In this document: positions 7,933 through 16,946 of the stretch, piece by piece
Position numbering within the stretch: position 1 is the first letter of the stretch
How the letters are laid out: every line of letters starts with the position of its first letter
DNA from: a gamma proteobacterium symbiont of Taylorina sp.
GTDB lineage: Bacteria > Pseudomonadota > Gammaproteobacteria > GRL18
NCBI GenBank assembly: GCA_025655455.1
Contig: JAHXIV010000074.1
Location: forward strand, 1-47,552
Direction: 5' to 3'
Length of the DNA: 47,552 nt
The notes under the pieces: model-generated
Told to the model about the DNA's origin: nothing
Seen by the model: the letters and a program-made list of their open reading frames with translations, nothing else
Databases searched by the model: none
Program-made: the position numbers and the translations under genes

Positions 7933-9159
7933 TTATAAACTGCGACTTATACCCTGATACAACATATTTGCTATTTTTTCCCTGTCACTACTGCTTTTTG
8001 CCTTATTCAGCATAATTACAAAGGGATAGTTATCACCAAAAGATAACAGCAGATAACCGGCATAGGTTGATATGCCATTGAGCGTCCCGGTTTTTGCCTG
8101 AAAACGTTTCTGGTCAATTCTTAATAAATTCTGGTAAGGCTTAAAGTGCATCAGTATACTCATTATCTGCCGGGCAGAAAATTGATTTTTTCTTGATAAA
8201 CCGGAGCCTTCTTCCAGTACAAAATGATTAAGTCCAATGGTATTAACAAGAAATTCAGTCAATACTTCCCGGCCTTTGATCAGATCAGCCGGTGTCCCTT
8301 TCAATGTTCCACCCAGAATGATTAATAATTGATTGGCAATTAAATTATTAGAAAATGAAAATAATTTTTCAATAATCTCTGCAACGGGTAATGAGTGATG
8401 TACAAAGAGTTTCTTTGAATTTTCCGGAATAGGCTGATTGATAATATTAACAGGGACTTCTATCCCTTCCTGTTTTAAAAAAGAGCTTAAAAGCTCGGAG
8501 AAATAACGCAAAGCTAGTTCATTGTTTTGTCCAAGATTAATTCGATGTTTGCCGGCAGAAAGTTTTTTTGCCAGTTTAAGTGCCGTGGGCGTTAATGGGG
8601 TTTGTGGTTCAGCACTGGTAATTTTCCCATTTCGAGATTTATAAATATAAATGGTGTTAAAGTTGGCGAGCAGTGCCCCAACTGATGAATCATAGGGATT
8701 TTTACTATCAAATTGACCATCAACTCTAAGATGCGGCTTAAAAAAACTGGTATCCAGCCAAAAGCCTTTAATTTCCCCATAGCTGTGTATACTTAATTGT
8801 TTTTTAATCTGCTTTGCAAGCATAGATAATGATTCAGACACCAGAGTCGGATCACCAAATCCTTTAATAGCCAGATAATTATCTTCAGTAAGGTAAAATT
8901 CAGTTGGAATCTGATAATCCTTACCCAGGTGAGTCATAACAGCATCTGCTGTTGCAATCTTTAAAATCGAGGCCGGCACCATTGCTTTATCAGCATGATG
9001 GGATAATATAATTTTACCATCCTGATCCTGAACAATAATTGAACCTCCATTGAGTTGTTTAATGAGCGGTGTTTTCCAATCATCAACAGCATCACCGGCA
9101 AAACAATCGACAATTAATAAAAACGAAGTGATTAATACAATGATATAATTCTTTTTCAA
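7933..9159 (-). CDS. dacB: D-alanyl-D-alanine carboxypeptidase/endopeptidase, PBP4 type (peptidase S13)
   Basis: A periplasmic serine peptidase that trims or cuts peptidoglycan cross-links. The signal peptide covers about residues 1-21. The three S13 motifs are present: SILK (S64, K67), SNN in LFSFSNNLIAN, and KTG in QAKTGTLNG. At 408 residues it is shorter than E. coli PBP4 (about 477), so the inserted domain is reduced. The only plausible start is the TTG at 9159, preceded by a weak GAGA. It is divergent from the lipase gene and convergent with the por operon. Confidence 0.88.
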   Translation of the reverse strand: MKKNYIIVLITSFLLIVDCFAGDAVDDWKTPLIKQLNGGSIIVQDQDGKIILSHHADKAMVPASILKIATADAVMTHLGKDYQIPTEFYLTEDNYLAIKGFGDPTLVSESLSMLAKQIKKQLSIHSYGEIKGFWLDTSFFKPHLRVDGQFDSKNPYDSSVGALLANFNTIYIYKSRNGKITSAEPQTPLTPTALKLAKKLSAGKHRINLGQNNELALRYFSELLSSFLKQEGIEVPVNIINQPIPENSKKLFVHHSLPVAEIIEKLFSFSNNLIANQLLIILGGTLKGTPADLIKGREVLTEFLVNTIGLNHFVLEEGSGLSRKNQFSARQIMSILMHFKPYQNLLRIDQKRFQAKTGTLNGISTYAGYLLLSFGDNYPFVIMLNKAKSSSDREKIANMLYQGISRSL

Positions 9160-9279
9160 CTGAATTTTCTCTGTCTATTATACTTTTCAGTTGTAGATAA
9201 TAACATACTAATATTACACAATTTGGTTTATACTTTTATTATTCTAGTTTGTTAAAATGAGGATCAAAAGGAAGTTGTC

Positions 9280-10095
9280 ATGAATACCCTATTAAGAAAA
9301 ATATTTTTACTCAGTTTATTATTATTCCCCATTTTATCGGCGGCTGATATTGCTGTTTTTGTGCATGGTTATAATAGCAGTGGCAACACCTGGAGAAACA
9401 GTGGTATTGTGCCACTGCTGGTACGCCATGGCTGGAATGATCCGGCTTATTCTCAATATCCCTTAAGCCAAAGCGGCAAGCACATTGTGACAGTGGAATT
9501 ACCGGCCAGAGCACCAGTAGAAATACAGGCTTCTTATCTCAGCCTCTATCTGAAAGATATCAGCAAGCAATTTCCACAACAAAAAATTCATTTAATTGCC
9601 CATTCTGCCGGCGGCGTTGTTGTCCGTCTGGCACTGGTTAATAGTTATCTGAACTTTATTCAAACTGATCAGACTCAAAAGAACGGCAATAAATTTATTC
9701 CTGTGGTTCAATTAATCACCATAGCCACCCCCCATTTAGGCAGCCCTGTTGCTGAATGGGCTCATAGTGCATCTGATACCCCCATCAGTATACTGGCTCC
9801 TTTTGTTGGAATGGATGAAATTAATCAGGCAGAGATACTATATAAGCAAATGAGTCGTCCACATAAGAACCAATTTCTTTATTGGCTAAATCAACAACCC
9901 CATCCCCCAATTATCTATACCTCTATCATCAGAGCTGATGACTCACTTATTTCGGGAGACTGGTATGTTCCGCCTTATAGTCAGAATATGAGTTCTATTC
10001 CTGCAATTAGCAGTCAGTCTCAAATTATTTTAACTCCGGGTAATCACGGCTTAAAATTTAATGATGGAATGCTTTTAATCAACCTACTCCCCTAA
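9280..10095 (+). CDS. Exported alpha/beta-hydrolase, lipase-like
   Basis: A 271-residue protein with a signal peptide (about 1-21) and an alpha/beta-hydrolase fold of the PGAP1/DUF676 lipase kind. The oxyanion-loop motif FVHGYNSSG begins at 27, and the nucleophile elbow is AHSAGG with S109. A late acid (DDSLISGDW) and a final GNHG histidine complete a likely triad. The substrate is unknown but presumably a lipid or ester in the periplasm or outside. It heads a plus-strand run whose next gene starts 7 nt downstream, so co-transcription is likely. Confidence 0.78.
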   Translation: MNTLLRKIFLLSLLLFPILSAADIAVFVHGYNSSGNTWRNSGIVPLLVRHGWNDPAYSQYPLSQSGKHIVTVELPARAPVEIQASYLSLYLKDISKQFPQQKIHLIAHSAGGVVVRLALVNSYLNFIQTDQTQKNGNKFIPVVQLITIATPHLGSPVAEWAHSASDTPISILAPFVGMDEINQAEILYKQMSRPHKNQFLYWLNQQPHPPIIYTSIIRADDSLISGDWYVPPYSQNMSSIPAISSQSQIILTPGNHGLKFNDGMLLINLLP

Positions 10096-10102
10096 TAAAA
10101 TA

Positions 10103-10696
10103 ATGATCAAAAATAAATATTTTCAAAATATTGAGCAATATCGACAGGATATGACTATTCAGGCCGAACTGAATGAATTTCCTATGCAATTTATCACAAC
10201 CTGGGGGCTTTTTTCACCCAGGACTATAGATGAAGGTTCCCGCTTATTATTAAAATATATAGAGATCAACCCGACAGACAACTGCCTTGATATCGGCTGT
10301 GGTTATGGCCCTTTAGGCCTGACAATTGCGAAAACAGCCCGTGAAGGCAAAACCACTCTGATAGATAAAGACTTCGTGGCTATTGAATATACAGAAAAGA
10401 ATATAAAAATAAATAATTTAAGCAACTGCGAGACATTTTTGAGTAATGGATTAAACCAGATTGGAAAACGACGTTTTCATCTGATTGTTTCAAATATACC
10501 GGCTAAAGTCGGCAATGAATTACTGAGCCTGTTTTTATATGATGCAAAACAGCATTTAGAACCCGGCGGACGTATCTATGTTGTGACCATTACAGGTATT
10601 CGTCGCTATATAGAACGTTCTTTCAAGGAAGTTTTTGGTAATTATAAAAAAGTAAAACAAGGTAAAACCTATACAGTTGCAATGGCTATTAAATAA
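10103..10696 (+). CDS. SAM-dependent methyltransferase, RsmC-like (MTS fold)
   Basis: A 197-residue class I methyltransferase. The SAM motif LDIGCGYGPLGL lies at about 61-72, and the post-motif acidic residue is in TTLIDKD. The NPPF/NPPY motif of N-methyltransferases is replaced by SNIPAK, so the substrate may differ from the guanine N2 target of RsmC. It resembles the catalytic half of RsmC/RlmG. Its stop shares bases with the start of the next gene at 10696, suggesting translational coupling. Confidence 0.75.
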   Translation: MIKNKYFQNIEQYRQDMTIQAELNEFPMQFITTWGLFSPRTIDEGSRLLLKYIEINPTDNCLDIGCGYGPLGLTIAKTAREGKTTLIDKDFVAIEYTEKNIKINNLSNCETFLSNGLNQIGKRRFHLIVSNIPAKVGNELLSLFLYDAKQHLEPGGRIYVVTITGIRRYIERSFKEVFGNYKKVKQGKTYTVAMAIK

Positions 10697-12906
10697 TGCC
10701 TTTAAGTAAAGAACGGAATAAAATTAAATATAGAGACATAATAAAGTTATGTTTCATTAACTTATTCATATTATTTATTTTAATCTTCATTATTGCCTGC
10801 AGTGATCAACCCGATAAAGATCAAACCAGTATTCAATTAAAAGATGAAGTAATAAAAATACAAAATAATTTACTCTACCGTAGAAATAAAATCAGTAGTT
10901 TTTCAGACTGGGGTGACATTGTCCAATCAAAATTATTACGTATCATCGTCCCTTACAATTCTCAGTTCAATGAATATATAAAAACAAAATCAAGTAGTTA
11001 TATAAATGAATTAAAGTTGATTATATCATTTGCAAAAAAAAATAATCTGGTTCCTATTATCATCCCAATAAAAAATACTGCCAATTTGCTACCTGCATTG
11101 GAACTGGGTCTGGGGGATGTCATTGTCGCCAAATTAACAATAAATGAGGCAAGAAAAGAATTAATCAGCCTGACAGATCCCGTATACTATTCCGGTGAAC
11201 AATTAATTGCTGCAAACTCATTTAATAAAGAAATCTCAATTGATGACTTGAATCATTTAAAAATCGGTGTCAGAAAAGATACTTCTTTTTGGGAAACAAT
11301 TAACGCTCTGAGAAAAGAACAAGACAGTGTCCAACTGGTTGAATTAAGTCAAACAATCACCAGTGATGATAAAATCAATAAACTGCTTACAGGTGAACTG
11401 GATGCTATTATTGAAGACAACAATAACCTTATTATAATAAAAGAATATCGACAGGATTTTAAAACAGTATTTCAACTAACTAAAGAGCAGGCTATCGTTT
11501 GGGGGGTGAGAAAAAATAATTCTGACTTATTAACACAATTAAATCTCTATCTTAAAAGCGAAAAGCTACGCCAGCAATTACCTGAAATTCGTCTGGGTGA
11601 TCTGGCAGATATTAAAAAAAGTCGTGAAATTCGCTTAATCACCCGCAATAATTCATCCAGTTATTTTCTCTGGAAAAACAAGTTAATGGGCTTTGAATAT
11701 GATTTAGTCAAGAAGTTTGCAAAACAGCAAAAACTAAAGCTAAAAATTCTGGTCGCTGAAGATTTTGCACAAATGCTTGAATGGCTTGATAACGGTCATG
11801 GTGATATTATTTCATCCGGTTTAGTCAAAACTTTTGAACGTAAAAAGCTGCCGGTTAATTTTAGTCAACCTTATTTGTTTGTTGATGAAATCATTGTTCA
11901 GAGAAATACCGAAAAGGAGATTAAATCCTTTGAGGAATTACAAGGGCGTACTTTTTATGTGCAAAAAAGCAGTTCTTACTGGAATACTCTTATTAGTTTT
12001 CAACATCAGTTAAAACTCCTTGGAACAGACTTTTCTATTGAGATAGTACCTGAAAATATGGAAACTGAAGAAATTATAAAAATGGTACTGGAAGGAAAAT
12101 ATGATCTCACACTGGCAGATTCACATATTATTGCTATTGAAAAGAACTGGCAAAGTGATCTTCGGACTTCTCTGGTACTCAGAAGCAGGCATGGACATCG
12201 CTGGTTAGTCAGAAAAGAATCTGAAAACCTGCTTAAAGAGTTAAACAAGTTTATAGATAAAGAGTATAAGAGTTTATTTTATAATATCATTTACAATAAT
12301 TATTTTAAAAATTCCAGAAATTTATTTAATGCAGATAAGCGAAAAATTAATGATAATCAAATATCTTCCTATGATAAACTCATACAATCTCTGGCTAAAG
12401 AATATCATTTTGACTGGCGTTTAATTGCAGCACAAATTAACAAAGAAAGTCACTTTAATCCAAAAGCAAAATCCTGGGCCGGTGCAAAAGGCCTTTTACA
12501 AGTAATGCCTCGAACAGCCAAAGAAGTGGGTATCTCAAATTTGGAGAAACCCGAAAACGGTTTACGTGCAGGACTAAAATATATGGCATGGGTCAATGAT
12601 CAACTCTCAGACGATTTATCCGCTGATGTGAGAATTTGGTTTACACTGGCCGCCTACAATGCAGGACTCGGACATTTAAAAGATGCTCGAAATCTGGCCC
12701 GTCATCAGGGATTAAACCCTGATCGCTGGTTTGGACATGTTGAAAAAGCTTTTTTATTGTTATCAAAACCAAAATACCATAATAATACACAATATGGTTA
12801 TGTTCGAGGCATTGAACCGGTCAATTATATAAAAAAAATACAGGTTCTCTACGAATTTTATAGTAAAAAATATCCAGAAGCTCCTTCAGCCAACAAAGAG
12901 AGTTAA
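10696..12906 (+). CDS. Membrane-bound lytic murein transglycosylase F-like lipoprotein with two substrate-binding domains
   Basis: A 736-residue protein. A membrane segment at about 17-34 ends in the lipobox IIAC, predicting an outer- or inner-membrane lipoprotein. Two consecutive periplasmic solute-binding (SBP_bac_3-type) modules follow, at about 70-300 and 305-540; both contain the family's repeated pattern of a ligand-lobe GxGDV/I core. A C-terminal SLT goose-lysozyme-like domain starts near 565 with the catalytic glutamate E584 (NKESHFNPKA) and later GLLQVMP and AAYNAG motifs. E. coli MltF has one binding module and about 518 residues, so this is an enlarged form. It would cut murein glycan strands with 1,6-anhydro ends. 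Confidence 0.85.
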   Translation: MPLSKERNKIKYRDIIKLCFINLFILFILIFIIACSDQPDKDQTSIQLKDEVIKIQNNLLYRRNKISSFSDWGDIVQSKLLRIIVPYNSQFNEYIKTKSSSYINELKLIISFAKKNNLVPIIIPIKNTANLLPALELGLGDVIVAKLTINEARKELISLTDPVYYSGEQLIAANSFNKEISIDDLNHLKIGVRKDTSFWETINALRKEQDSVQLVELSQTITSDDKINKLLTGELDAIIEDNNNLIIIKEYRQDFKTVFQLTKEQAIVWGVRKNNSDLLTQLNLYLKSEKLRQQLPEIRLGDLADIKKSREIRLITRNNSSSYFLWKNKLMGFEYDLVKKFAKQQKLKLKILVAEDFAQMLEWLDNGHGDIISSGLVKTFERKKLPVNFSQPYLFVDEIIVQRNTEKEIKSFEELQGRTFYVQKSSSYWNTLISFQHQLKLLGTDFSIEIVPENMETEEIIKMVLEGKYDLTLADSHIIAIEKNWQSDLRTSLVLRSRHGHRWLVRKESENLLKELNKFIDKEYKSLFYNIIYNNYFKNSRNLFNADKRKINDNQISSYDKLIQSLAKEYHFDWRLIAAQINKESHFNPKAKSWAGAKGLLQVMPRTAKEVGISNLEKPENGLRAGLKYMAWVNDQLSDDLSADVRIWFTLAAYNAGLGHLKDARNLARHQGLNPDRWFGHVEKAFLLLSKPKYHNNTQYGYVRGIEPVNYIKKIQVLYEFYSKKYPEAPSANKES

Positions 12907-12909
12907 GAT

Positions 12910-14787
12910 TTGAATTCCAAATACAAAAGCCATACGATACTACAGACAAGTACACAATCATTTTCATTTAATCAAATCATCCGGTCGGCATTAGATAATA
13001 AAAAGCCATTGGTTTTTGCCAATCTACTGGCCATTATCGCTGCTATTTTATCAGTTCCAATTCCTCTCATATTACCGCTGATGGTTGATGAAGTATTGCT
13101 AAATAAACCTGCCATGACAATATCGACTATGGACATGTTTTTACCCATATATCTGCAGACTGCAACAGCTTATATCATTACCGCTTTATTAGCCTCTGTT
13201 TTCTTACGTCTTCTTTCAGTGGTTCTGAATGTCTGGCAAATGCGTATTTTTACTATTATTGCCAAGACAACCACTTTGAAAATGCGTGAGAAGCTGGCTG
13301 TTTATTTAAAAAGAATTGCCATTAGTGAATATGAAACAATTGGTAGTGGCGGCTTTGCATCCCACTTTGTCACTGATATTGAGGTAGTTGACCAATTTAT
13401 CAGTGCCACAATCAGCAAATTTATTGTCGCTGTTTTATCTATCCTCGGTACAGCCGTCGTCTTATTGTGGATCAATTGGCAATTGGCTTTTATCTTGTTA
13501 TTTTTTAACCCTCTGGTAATTTATATCACTATTCGTATGGGGAAAAAAGTAAAAAAATTAAAATTACGTGAAAATAATGCCATCGCCCTGTTCCAGCAAG
13601 CATTGGTCGAAACTCTGGATGCTATTCATCAGATACGCGCAGCTAACCGGGAAGAACATTATATTAAACGCTTGATCAATAGTGCAGTTCAGGTAAAAAA
13701 GCACTCTATAAATTATTCATGGAAAACAAATGCCGCAGCACAGCTTTCTCATGTAATATTCTTATTTGGTTTTGATGCATTTCGGGCAGTCAGTATGATT
13801 ATGGTTATGACATCTGATTTATCTATTGGTTTGATGTTTGCCGTATTTGGTTACCTTTGGTATATGATGGGTCCGGTTCAGGAAATTTTAAATATCCAAT
13901 ATTCTTATTTTAGTGCCAAGGCTTCTATCAACCGTCTCAATAAAGTTTTTGCTCTGCAGCAGGAGCCGGTTATACCTTGTCACAAGGATCCCTTTTCTGA
14001 TAAACAAAGTGTTGCTATACGCCTGGAAAATATTTGTTTCAAATATCCGCAAAAAGATAATGAACTGGATAGCATCGAAGGTAAACTACTGACTGATGAA
14101 GGTTCCTCAGTAAAATCAGCCTATATATTAAACTCACTTTCTCTCACTATCAATGAAGGTGAAAAAGTAGCCCTGGTCGGATCAAGCGGTGGTGGTAAGT
14201 CGACATTGATTCAAATTCTTCTGGGTTTATATCCCGTTGATTCCGGGAGTATATATTTTGATAATATCCCCGTTCAACAAATTGGTTTTGAAACAATTCG
14301 TGAAAATACCGCCACCGTCATGCAGCACCCTATTCTCTTTAATGATACTGTGCATGCAAATTTGTGTCTGGGCAGAGAACTCAGTGAAGCATCACTATGG
14401 GAAGCCTTAAAAATAGCACAACTGGATACAACCATTAAACAATTACCTGAACAATTGTACACCATCATCGGTCGTCAGGGAATTCGATTGTCCGGTGGAC
14501 AAAGACAGCGCCTTGCTATTGCCCGTATGATTTTAAGCAATCCAAAACTGATCATACTGGATGAAGCAACCTCGGCACTAGATACAGAGATAGAAAATAA
14601 ATTACATCAGTCACTGGAATCCTATCTGGCAGATAAAACCACACTGATAATCGCACATCGCTTAAGTGCGGTAAAACAAGCTGATAGAATTATTGTAATA
14701 GATAATGGAAAAATTATTGCTGATGGAAGTCACAATGATCTGGTTAATAGCAATGAACTTTATTTCAGATTGTATGGCATGCAGTAG
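12910..14787 (+). CDS. ABC exporter half-transporter (fused membrane and ATPase domains)
   Basis: A 625-residue MsbA/LapB-type half-transporter. Six membrane segments lie within residues 30-330. The ATPase domain has Walker A GSSGGGKST (about 422-430), signature LSGGQRQR, Walker B LIILDEATSALD and H-loop IIAHRLS, so it should be active as a homodimer. A roughly 20-residue polar insert sits early in the ATPase domain. The start is a TTG at 12910 with a weak ribosome site and no in-frame ATG nearby; the stop of the transglycosylase gene is only 3 nt upstream. Substrate unknown; a lipid, peptide or polymer linked to the cell-envelope genes ahead of it is reasonable. Confidence 0.85.
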   Translation: MNSKYKSHTILQTSTQSFSFNQIIRSALDNKKPLVFANLLAIIAAILSVPIPLILPLMVDEVLLNKPAMTISTMDMFLPIYLQTATAYIITALLASVFLRLLSVVLNVWQMRIFTIIAKTTTLKMREKLAVYLKRIAISEYETIGSGGFASHFVTDIEVVDQFISATISKFIVAVLSILGTAVVLLWINWQLAFILLFFNPLVIYITIRMGKKVKKLKLRENNAIALFQQALVETLDAIHQIRAANREEHYIKRLINSAVQVKKHSINYSWKTNAAAQLSHVIFLFGFDAFRAVSMIMVMTSDLSIGLMFAVFGYLWYMMGPVQEILNIQYSYFSAKASINRLNKVFALQQEPVIPCHKDPFSDKQSVAIRLENICFKYPQKDNELDSIEGKLLTDEGSSVKSAYILNSLSLTINEGEKVALVGSSGGGKSTLIQILLGLYPVDSGSIYFDNIPVQQIGFETIRENTATVMQHPILFNDTVHANLCLGRELSEASLWEALKIAQLDTTIKQLPEQLYTIIGRQGIRLSGGQRQRLAIARMILSNPKLIILDEATSALDTEIENKLHQSLESYLADKTTLIIAHRLSAVKQADRIIVIDNGKIIADGSHNDLVNSNELYFRLYGMQ

Positions 14788-14871
14788 GTTTTTCAACTTG
14801 TGTCAACCTACCTCAATCAACACCTGAAAGTGTTGCACAGACTGCCATTAAGGCAATATTATTTATTTTTC
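14784..14871 (+). terminator. Hairpin cluster after the ABC exporter, possible terminator
   Basis: Three stems follow one another: GTAGGTT/AACCTAC (14784-14811, containing the stop codon), CAACAC/GTGTTG (14818-14835) and TGCC/GGCA (14843-14855). The last is followed by a T-rich run (ATTTATTTTT). The last stem is short, so termination strength is uncertain. Confidence 0.35.
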
Positions 14872-14912
14872 CCATGTCAAGTAGATTCAATCAAAATCAG
14901 CTTATTCCACAA

Positions 14913-14936
14913 AAAAGGACACCTAAAAGGACACCT
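14913..14936. repeat. Tandem 12-bp direct repeat upstream of the integrase gene
   Basis: AAAAGGACACCT occurs twice head to tail (14913-14924, 14925-14936), followed by another AAAA. Tandem short repeats ahead of a P4-type integrase gene are natural candidates for the arm-type sites bound by its N-terminal domain. That role is inferred. Confidence 0.6.
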
Positions 14937-14958
14937 AAAATAAATGTCATGTTATACT
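14928..14958 (+). promoter_or_regulatory. Candidate integrase promoter overlapping the tandem repeats
   Basis: AGGACA (14928-14933) and TATACT (14953-14958) are spaced 19 nt apart. The -35 lies inside the second 12-bp repeat, which would let the integrase repress itself. Weak consensus match. Confidence 0.3.
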
Positions 14959-14974
14959 GAACCTAAGAAACACA

Positions 14975-15005
14975 AAAACCCAGGTGCTACCAACACCCAG
15001 GTTTT
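14975..15005 (+). terminator. Attenuator-like hairpin in the integrase leader
   Basis: AAAACC-CAGGTG (14975-14986) folds back on CACCCAGGTTTT (14994-15005) with two internal mismatches and a 7-nt loop. The octamer ACCCAGGT also occurs as a direct repeat. The stem ends in TTTT and lies 33 nt before the integrase ATG, so it could stop most transcripts before int. Confidence 0.5.
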
Positions 15006-15037
15006 CATTTACACAATTATTATAAGAGGTAATAATC

Positions 15038-16354
15038 ATGTCAAAAAAGATTATATCACCTGCTAATGGTTTTACCGATACCTTCTTAAAAAATCTGAAA
15101 GTAATACCAGATAATGATTTATTTATATCAGATAAAGGTTGCAAAGGTTTACGATTAAAAATCAGTAAAGCCGGAACCAAGTCATTTGTTACAACTATAA
15201 AATGTAATGGTGTTAGATACGCCAATATCTCATTGGGTCAATATCCAAATACTAGCCTTAGTGATGCCAGAGAAAAACGCATTAAATGGAAGTCTGAAGC
15301 AACAGATGGTAGTTTCATTCCACCTAAGAAACAAAAAGAACTCGAAGAAAAAGCCAAATTAGAACGAGAGGCGAAGCTAAAATCCAAAACACTTACTCTT
15401 GGCACAGTCATGGATGAACACAAAGAACTGGTTGTTATGCCAAGACGCAGTTGGAAAAGTACTGTATCAATGATTGATTGTTATATCCGTGGCGTTGGAA
15501 AAGTTGTACCACCCCCTATTATTTTGGCAGACATATCTATCCGTTCTGTCACTAAATCCAATGTGCAAGAGATTATCTTTAGCATACGCGATGATAAACC
15601 AGGTGTTGTAATTGAATTATTTGATTTCTTGATTCGATTCTTTAATTGGAGTATCAGGCAAGGTTATTTGGATAAGTCCCCCATTGTTGCTTCTGATAAA
15701 AAAGATTGGAAACTTATCAAGCAACCTAAAGGAGATTTTGCCTTAGATATTGACAATCAGGGTCGAATTGTCACTGCCCTACCTGAAATTAAACATTTCT
15801 TCACAATTCTTGATAGTGAATATTCAAAGAAGGTCGCCCTCCCCCTCAAAATCTTACTTCTTACTGGAGTTAGATCCGGTGAACTTATGCTTGCTAAAAA
15901 AGAACATATTGATTTTGATAGAATGGAATGGTTTATTCCAAAAGAAAATACAAAGTCTTATCGCCCTGAAAAGAATATTGATACCAGTATCATTGTCCCA
16001 TTAGCTCCTTACACTGCTACATTGTTTCGTGAGTTGATAGAAATATCCGATACTGATAGCGTTGCCACAGTTGCTAAAAATACTCTCCCTTGGGCTGTAA
16101 AAGCCATTGTTACAAAGCATGGTTTCAAAAGATTTACTCCACATACATTACGTAAGACATTGCGCAGCCACATTATTACATGGACTAGATATGAAGTGGC
16201 TGAGAAGTGCTTGAATCATTCTTTGGGTCAATTAGAAAGTGTTTATGATCGCTCTATGCTGGACGAAAGACGGGAAGCATTAACAATCTGGAGTGATAAA
16301 GTTTACCGGGCTGTGTATGGAACTGAGTCAAATGTAGTCCCATTGAGGGGTTAA
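15038..16354 (+). CDS. int: P4-type tyrosine recombinase / integrase
   Basis: A 438-residue integrase with an N-terminal DUF4102-type arm-binding domain (GLRLKISKAGTKSFV, then ISLGQYPNTSLSDAR, residues 37-78), a central core-binding domain and a complete C-terminal catalytic domain. Visible catalytic residues are R279 (TGVRSGEL), a lysine near 306, H369 and R372 (HTLR), H394 (LNHSLG) and Y403 (VYDRS). Such enzymes integrate genomic islands, often at tRNA genes, but no tRNA is seen beside it here. Ribosome site AGAGGT is good. It is the first gene of the accessory island and appears intact and potentially active. Confidence 0.92.
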   Translation: MSKKIISPANGFTDTFLKNLKVIPDNDLFISDKGCKGLRLKISKAGTKSFVTTIKCNGVRYANISLGQYPNTSLSDAREKRIKWKSEATDGSFIPPKKQKELEEKAKLEREAKLKSKTLTLGTVMDEHKELVVMPRRSWKSTVSMIDCYIRGVGKVVPPPIILADISIRSVTKSNVQEIIFSIRDDKPGVVIELFDFLIRFFNWSIRQGYLDKSPIVASDKKDWKLIKQPKGDFALDIDNQGRIVTALPEIKHFFTILDSEYSKKVALPLKILLLTGVRSGELMLAKKEHIDFDRMEWFIPKENTKSYRPEKNIDTSIIVPLAPYTATLFRELIEISDTDSVATVAKNTLPWAVKAIVTKHGFKRFTPHTLRKTLRSHIITWTRYEVAEKCLNHSLGQLESVYDRSMLDERREALTIWSDKVYRAVYGTESNVVPLRG

Positions 16355-16444
16355 GCGAATTAGCCAGGTATAGGGTAAAGTTTACCAGTAGCCACCAATA
16401 TTCATTGTTGATGGGGTTGAAAGGTTGTAAAGGAATTATAAAGC

Positions 16445-16533
16445 TATCAGAGGTGGGTTTGAATCTGGGCTCACCTTCACTGCTTTTTAGGAAAAAGCTA
16501 CCAAGGGTATCATTTGAAATGATGACTTTTTAC
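16445..16533. repeat. Three-stem intergenic element, copy A
   Basis: Stem 1 is GGTGGG...CTCACC (16453-16474, containing GTTTGAATCT). The core is the perfect hairpin GCTTTTT-AGG-AAAAAGC (16482-16498). Stem 2 is ATCATTT-G-AAATGAT (16509-16523), followed by a T-run. The same plan returns in copies B and C. It lies between int and the first accessory gene module. Confidence 0.6.
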
Positions 16534-16534
16534 A

Positions 16535-16936
16535 ATGTACCAGTCTCAAGCAAAATCAAATTCGATATCATCGTCTTCACCAATAATTACTTTGTTGATT
16601 GCGCTCATTGTGGTCAATGGCTTTTTCTTTGCCAACTTAACAGTTGAAGCCAAAAAGTTATTTAATGAGTTTTGTGCCTATTTACAAAACAATCCAAAAA
16701 AAGTTAAACAGCAACCACAGTTAAAAAATATGTATTGTACTTCAGCTGCATCATATCAGCCTGTAGTGGCTTCTATTAGTGAATCGACTGAAAAAGACAC
16801 AGAGTTGGCCAAAGCGAAAAGCAAATGTAATTCATTAATAATGAAAACCATGAATACCAGGACTGAATCTGATGTAAATAAGAGAGATGCAGCCTGTTCA
16901 AAATATAAAGAAATGAAAAAACAATTAATTCAATAA
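16535..16936 (+). CDS. Small single-pass membrane protein, unknown function
   Basis: A 133-residue protein with a short polar start, one membrane segment at about 17-37 (PIITLLIALIVVNGFFF) and a lysine-rich, cysteine-containing domain (cysteines near 47, 69, 92 and 115), probably outside the cytoplasm. No family recognised. There is no clear ribosome site before the ATG at 16535 and no alternative start nearby. The NERD-protein gene begins 10 nt after it, so the two probably form one module. It starts right at the edge of repeat copy A. Confidence 0.5.
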   Translation: MYQSQAKSNSISSSSPIITLLIALIVVNGFFFANLTVEAKKLFNEFCAYLQNNPKKVKQQPQLKNMYCTSAASYQPVVASISESTEKDTELAKAKSKCNSLIMKTMNTRTESDVNKRDAACSKYKEMKKQLIQ

Positions 16937-16946
16937 TGGAACAATA

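Noticed and set aside
16451..16475. GGTTTGAATC in copies A and C as a tRNA T-arm (island attachment site)
   Set aside because: The flanking bases do not form the 5-bp T-stem, no acceptor stem or anticodon arm lies upstream, and CCA is missing.
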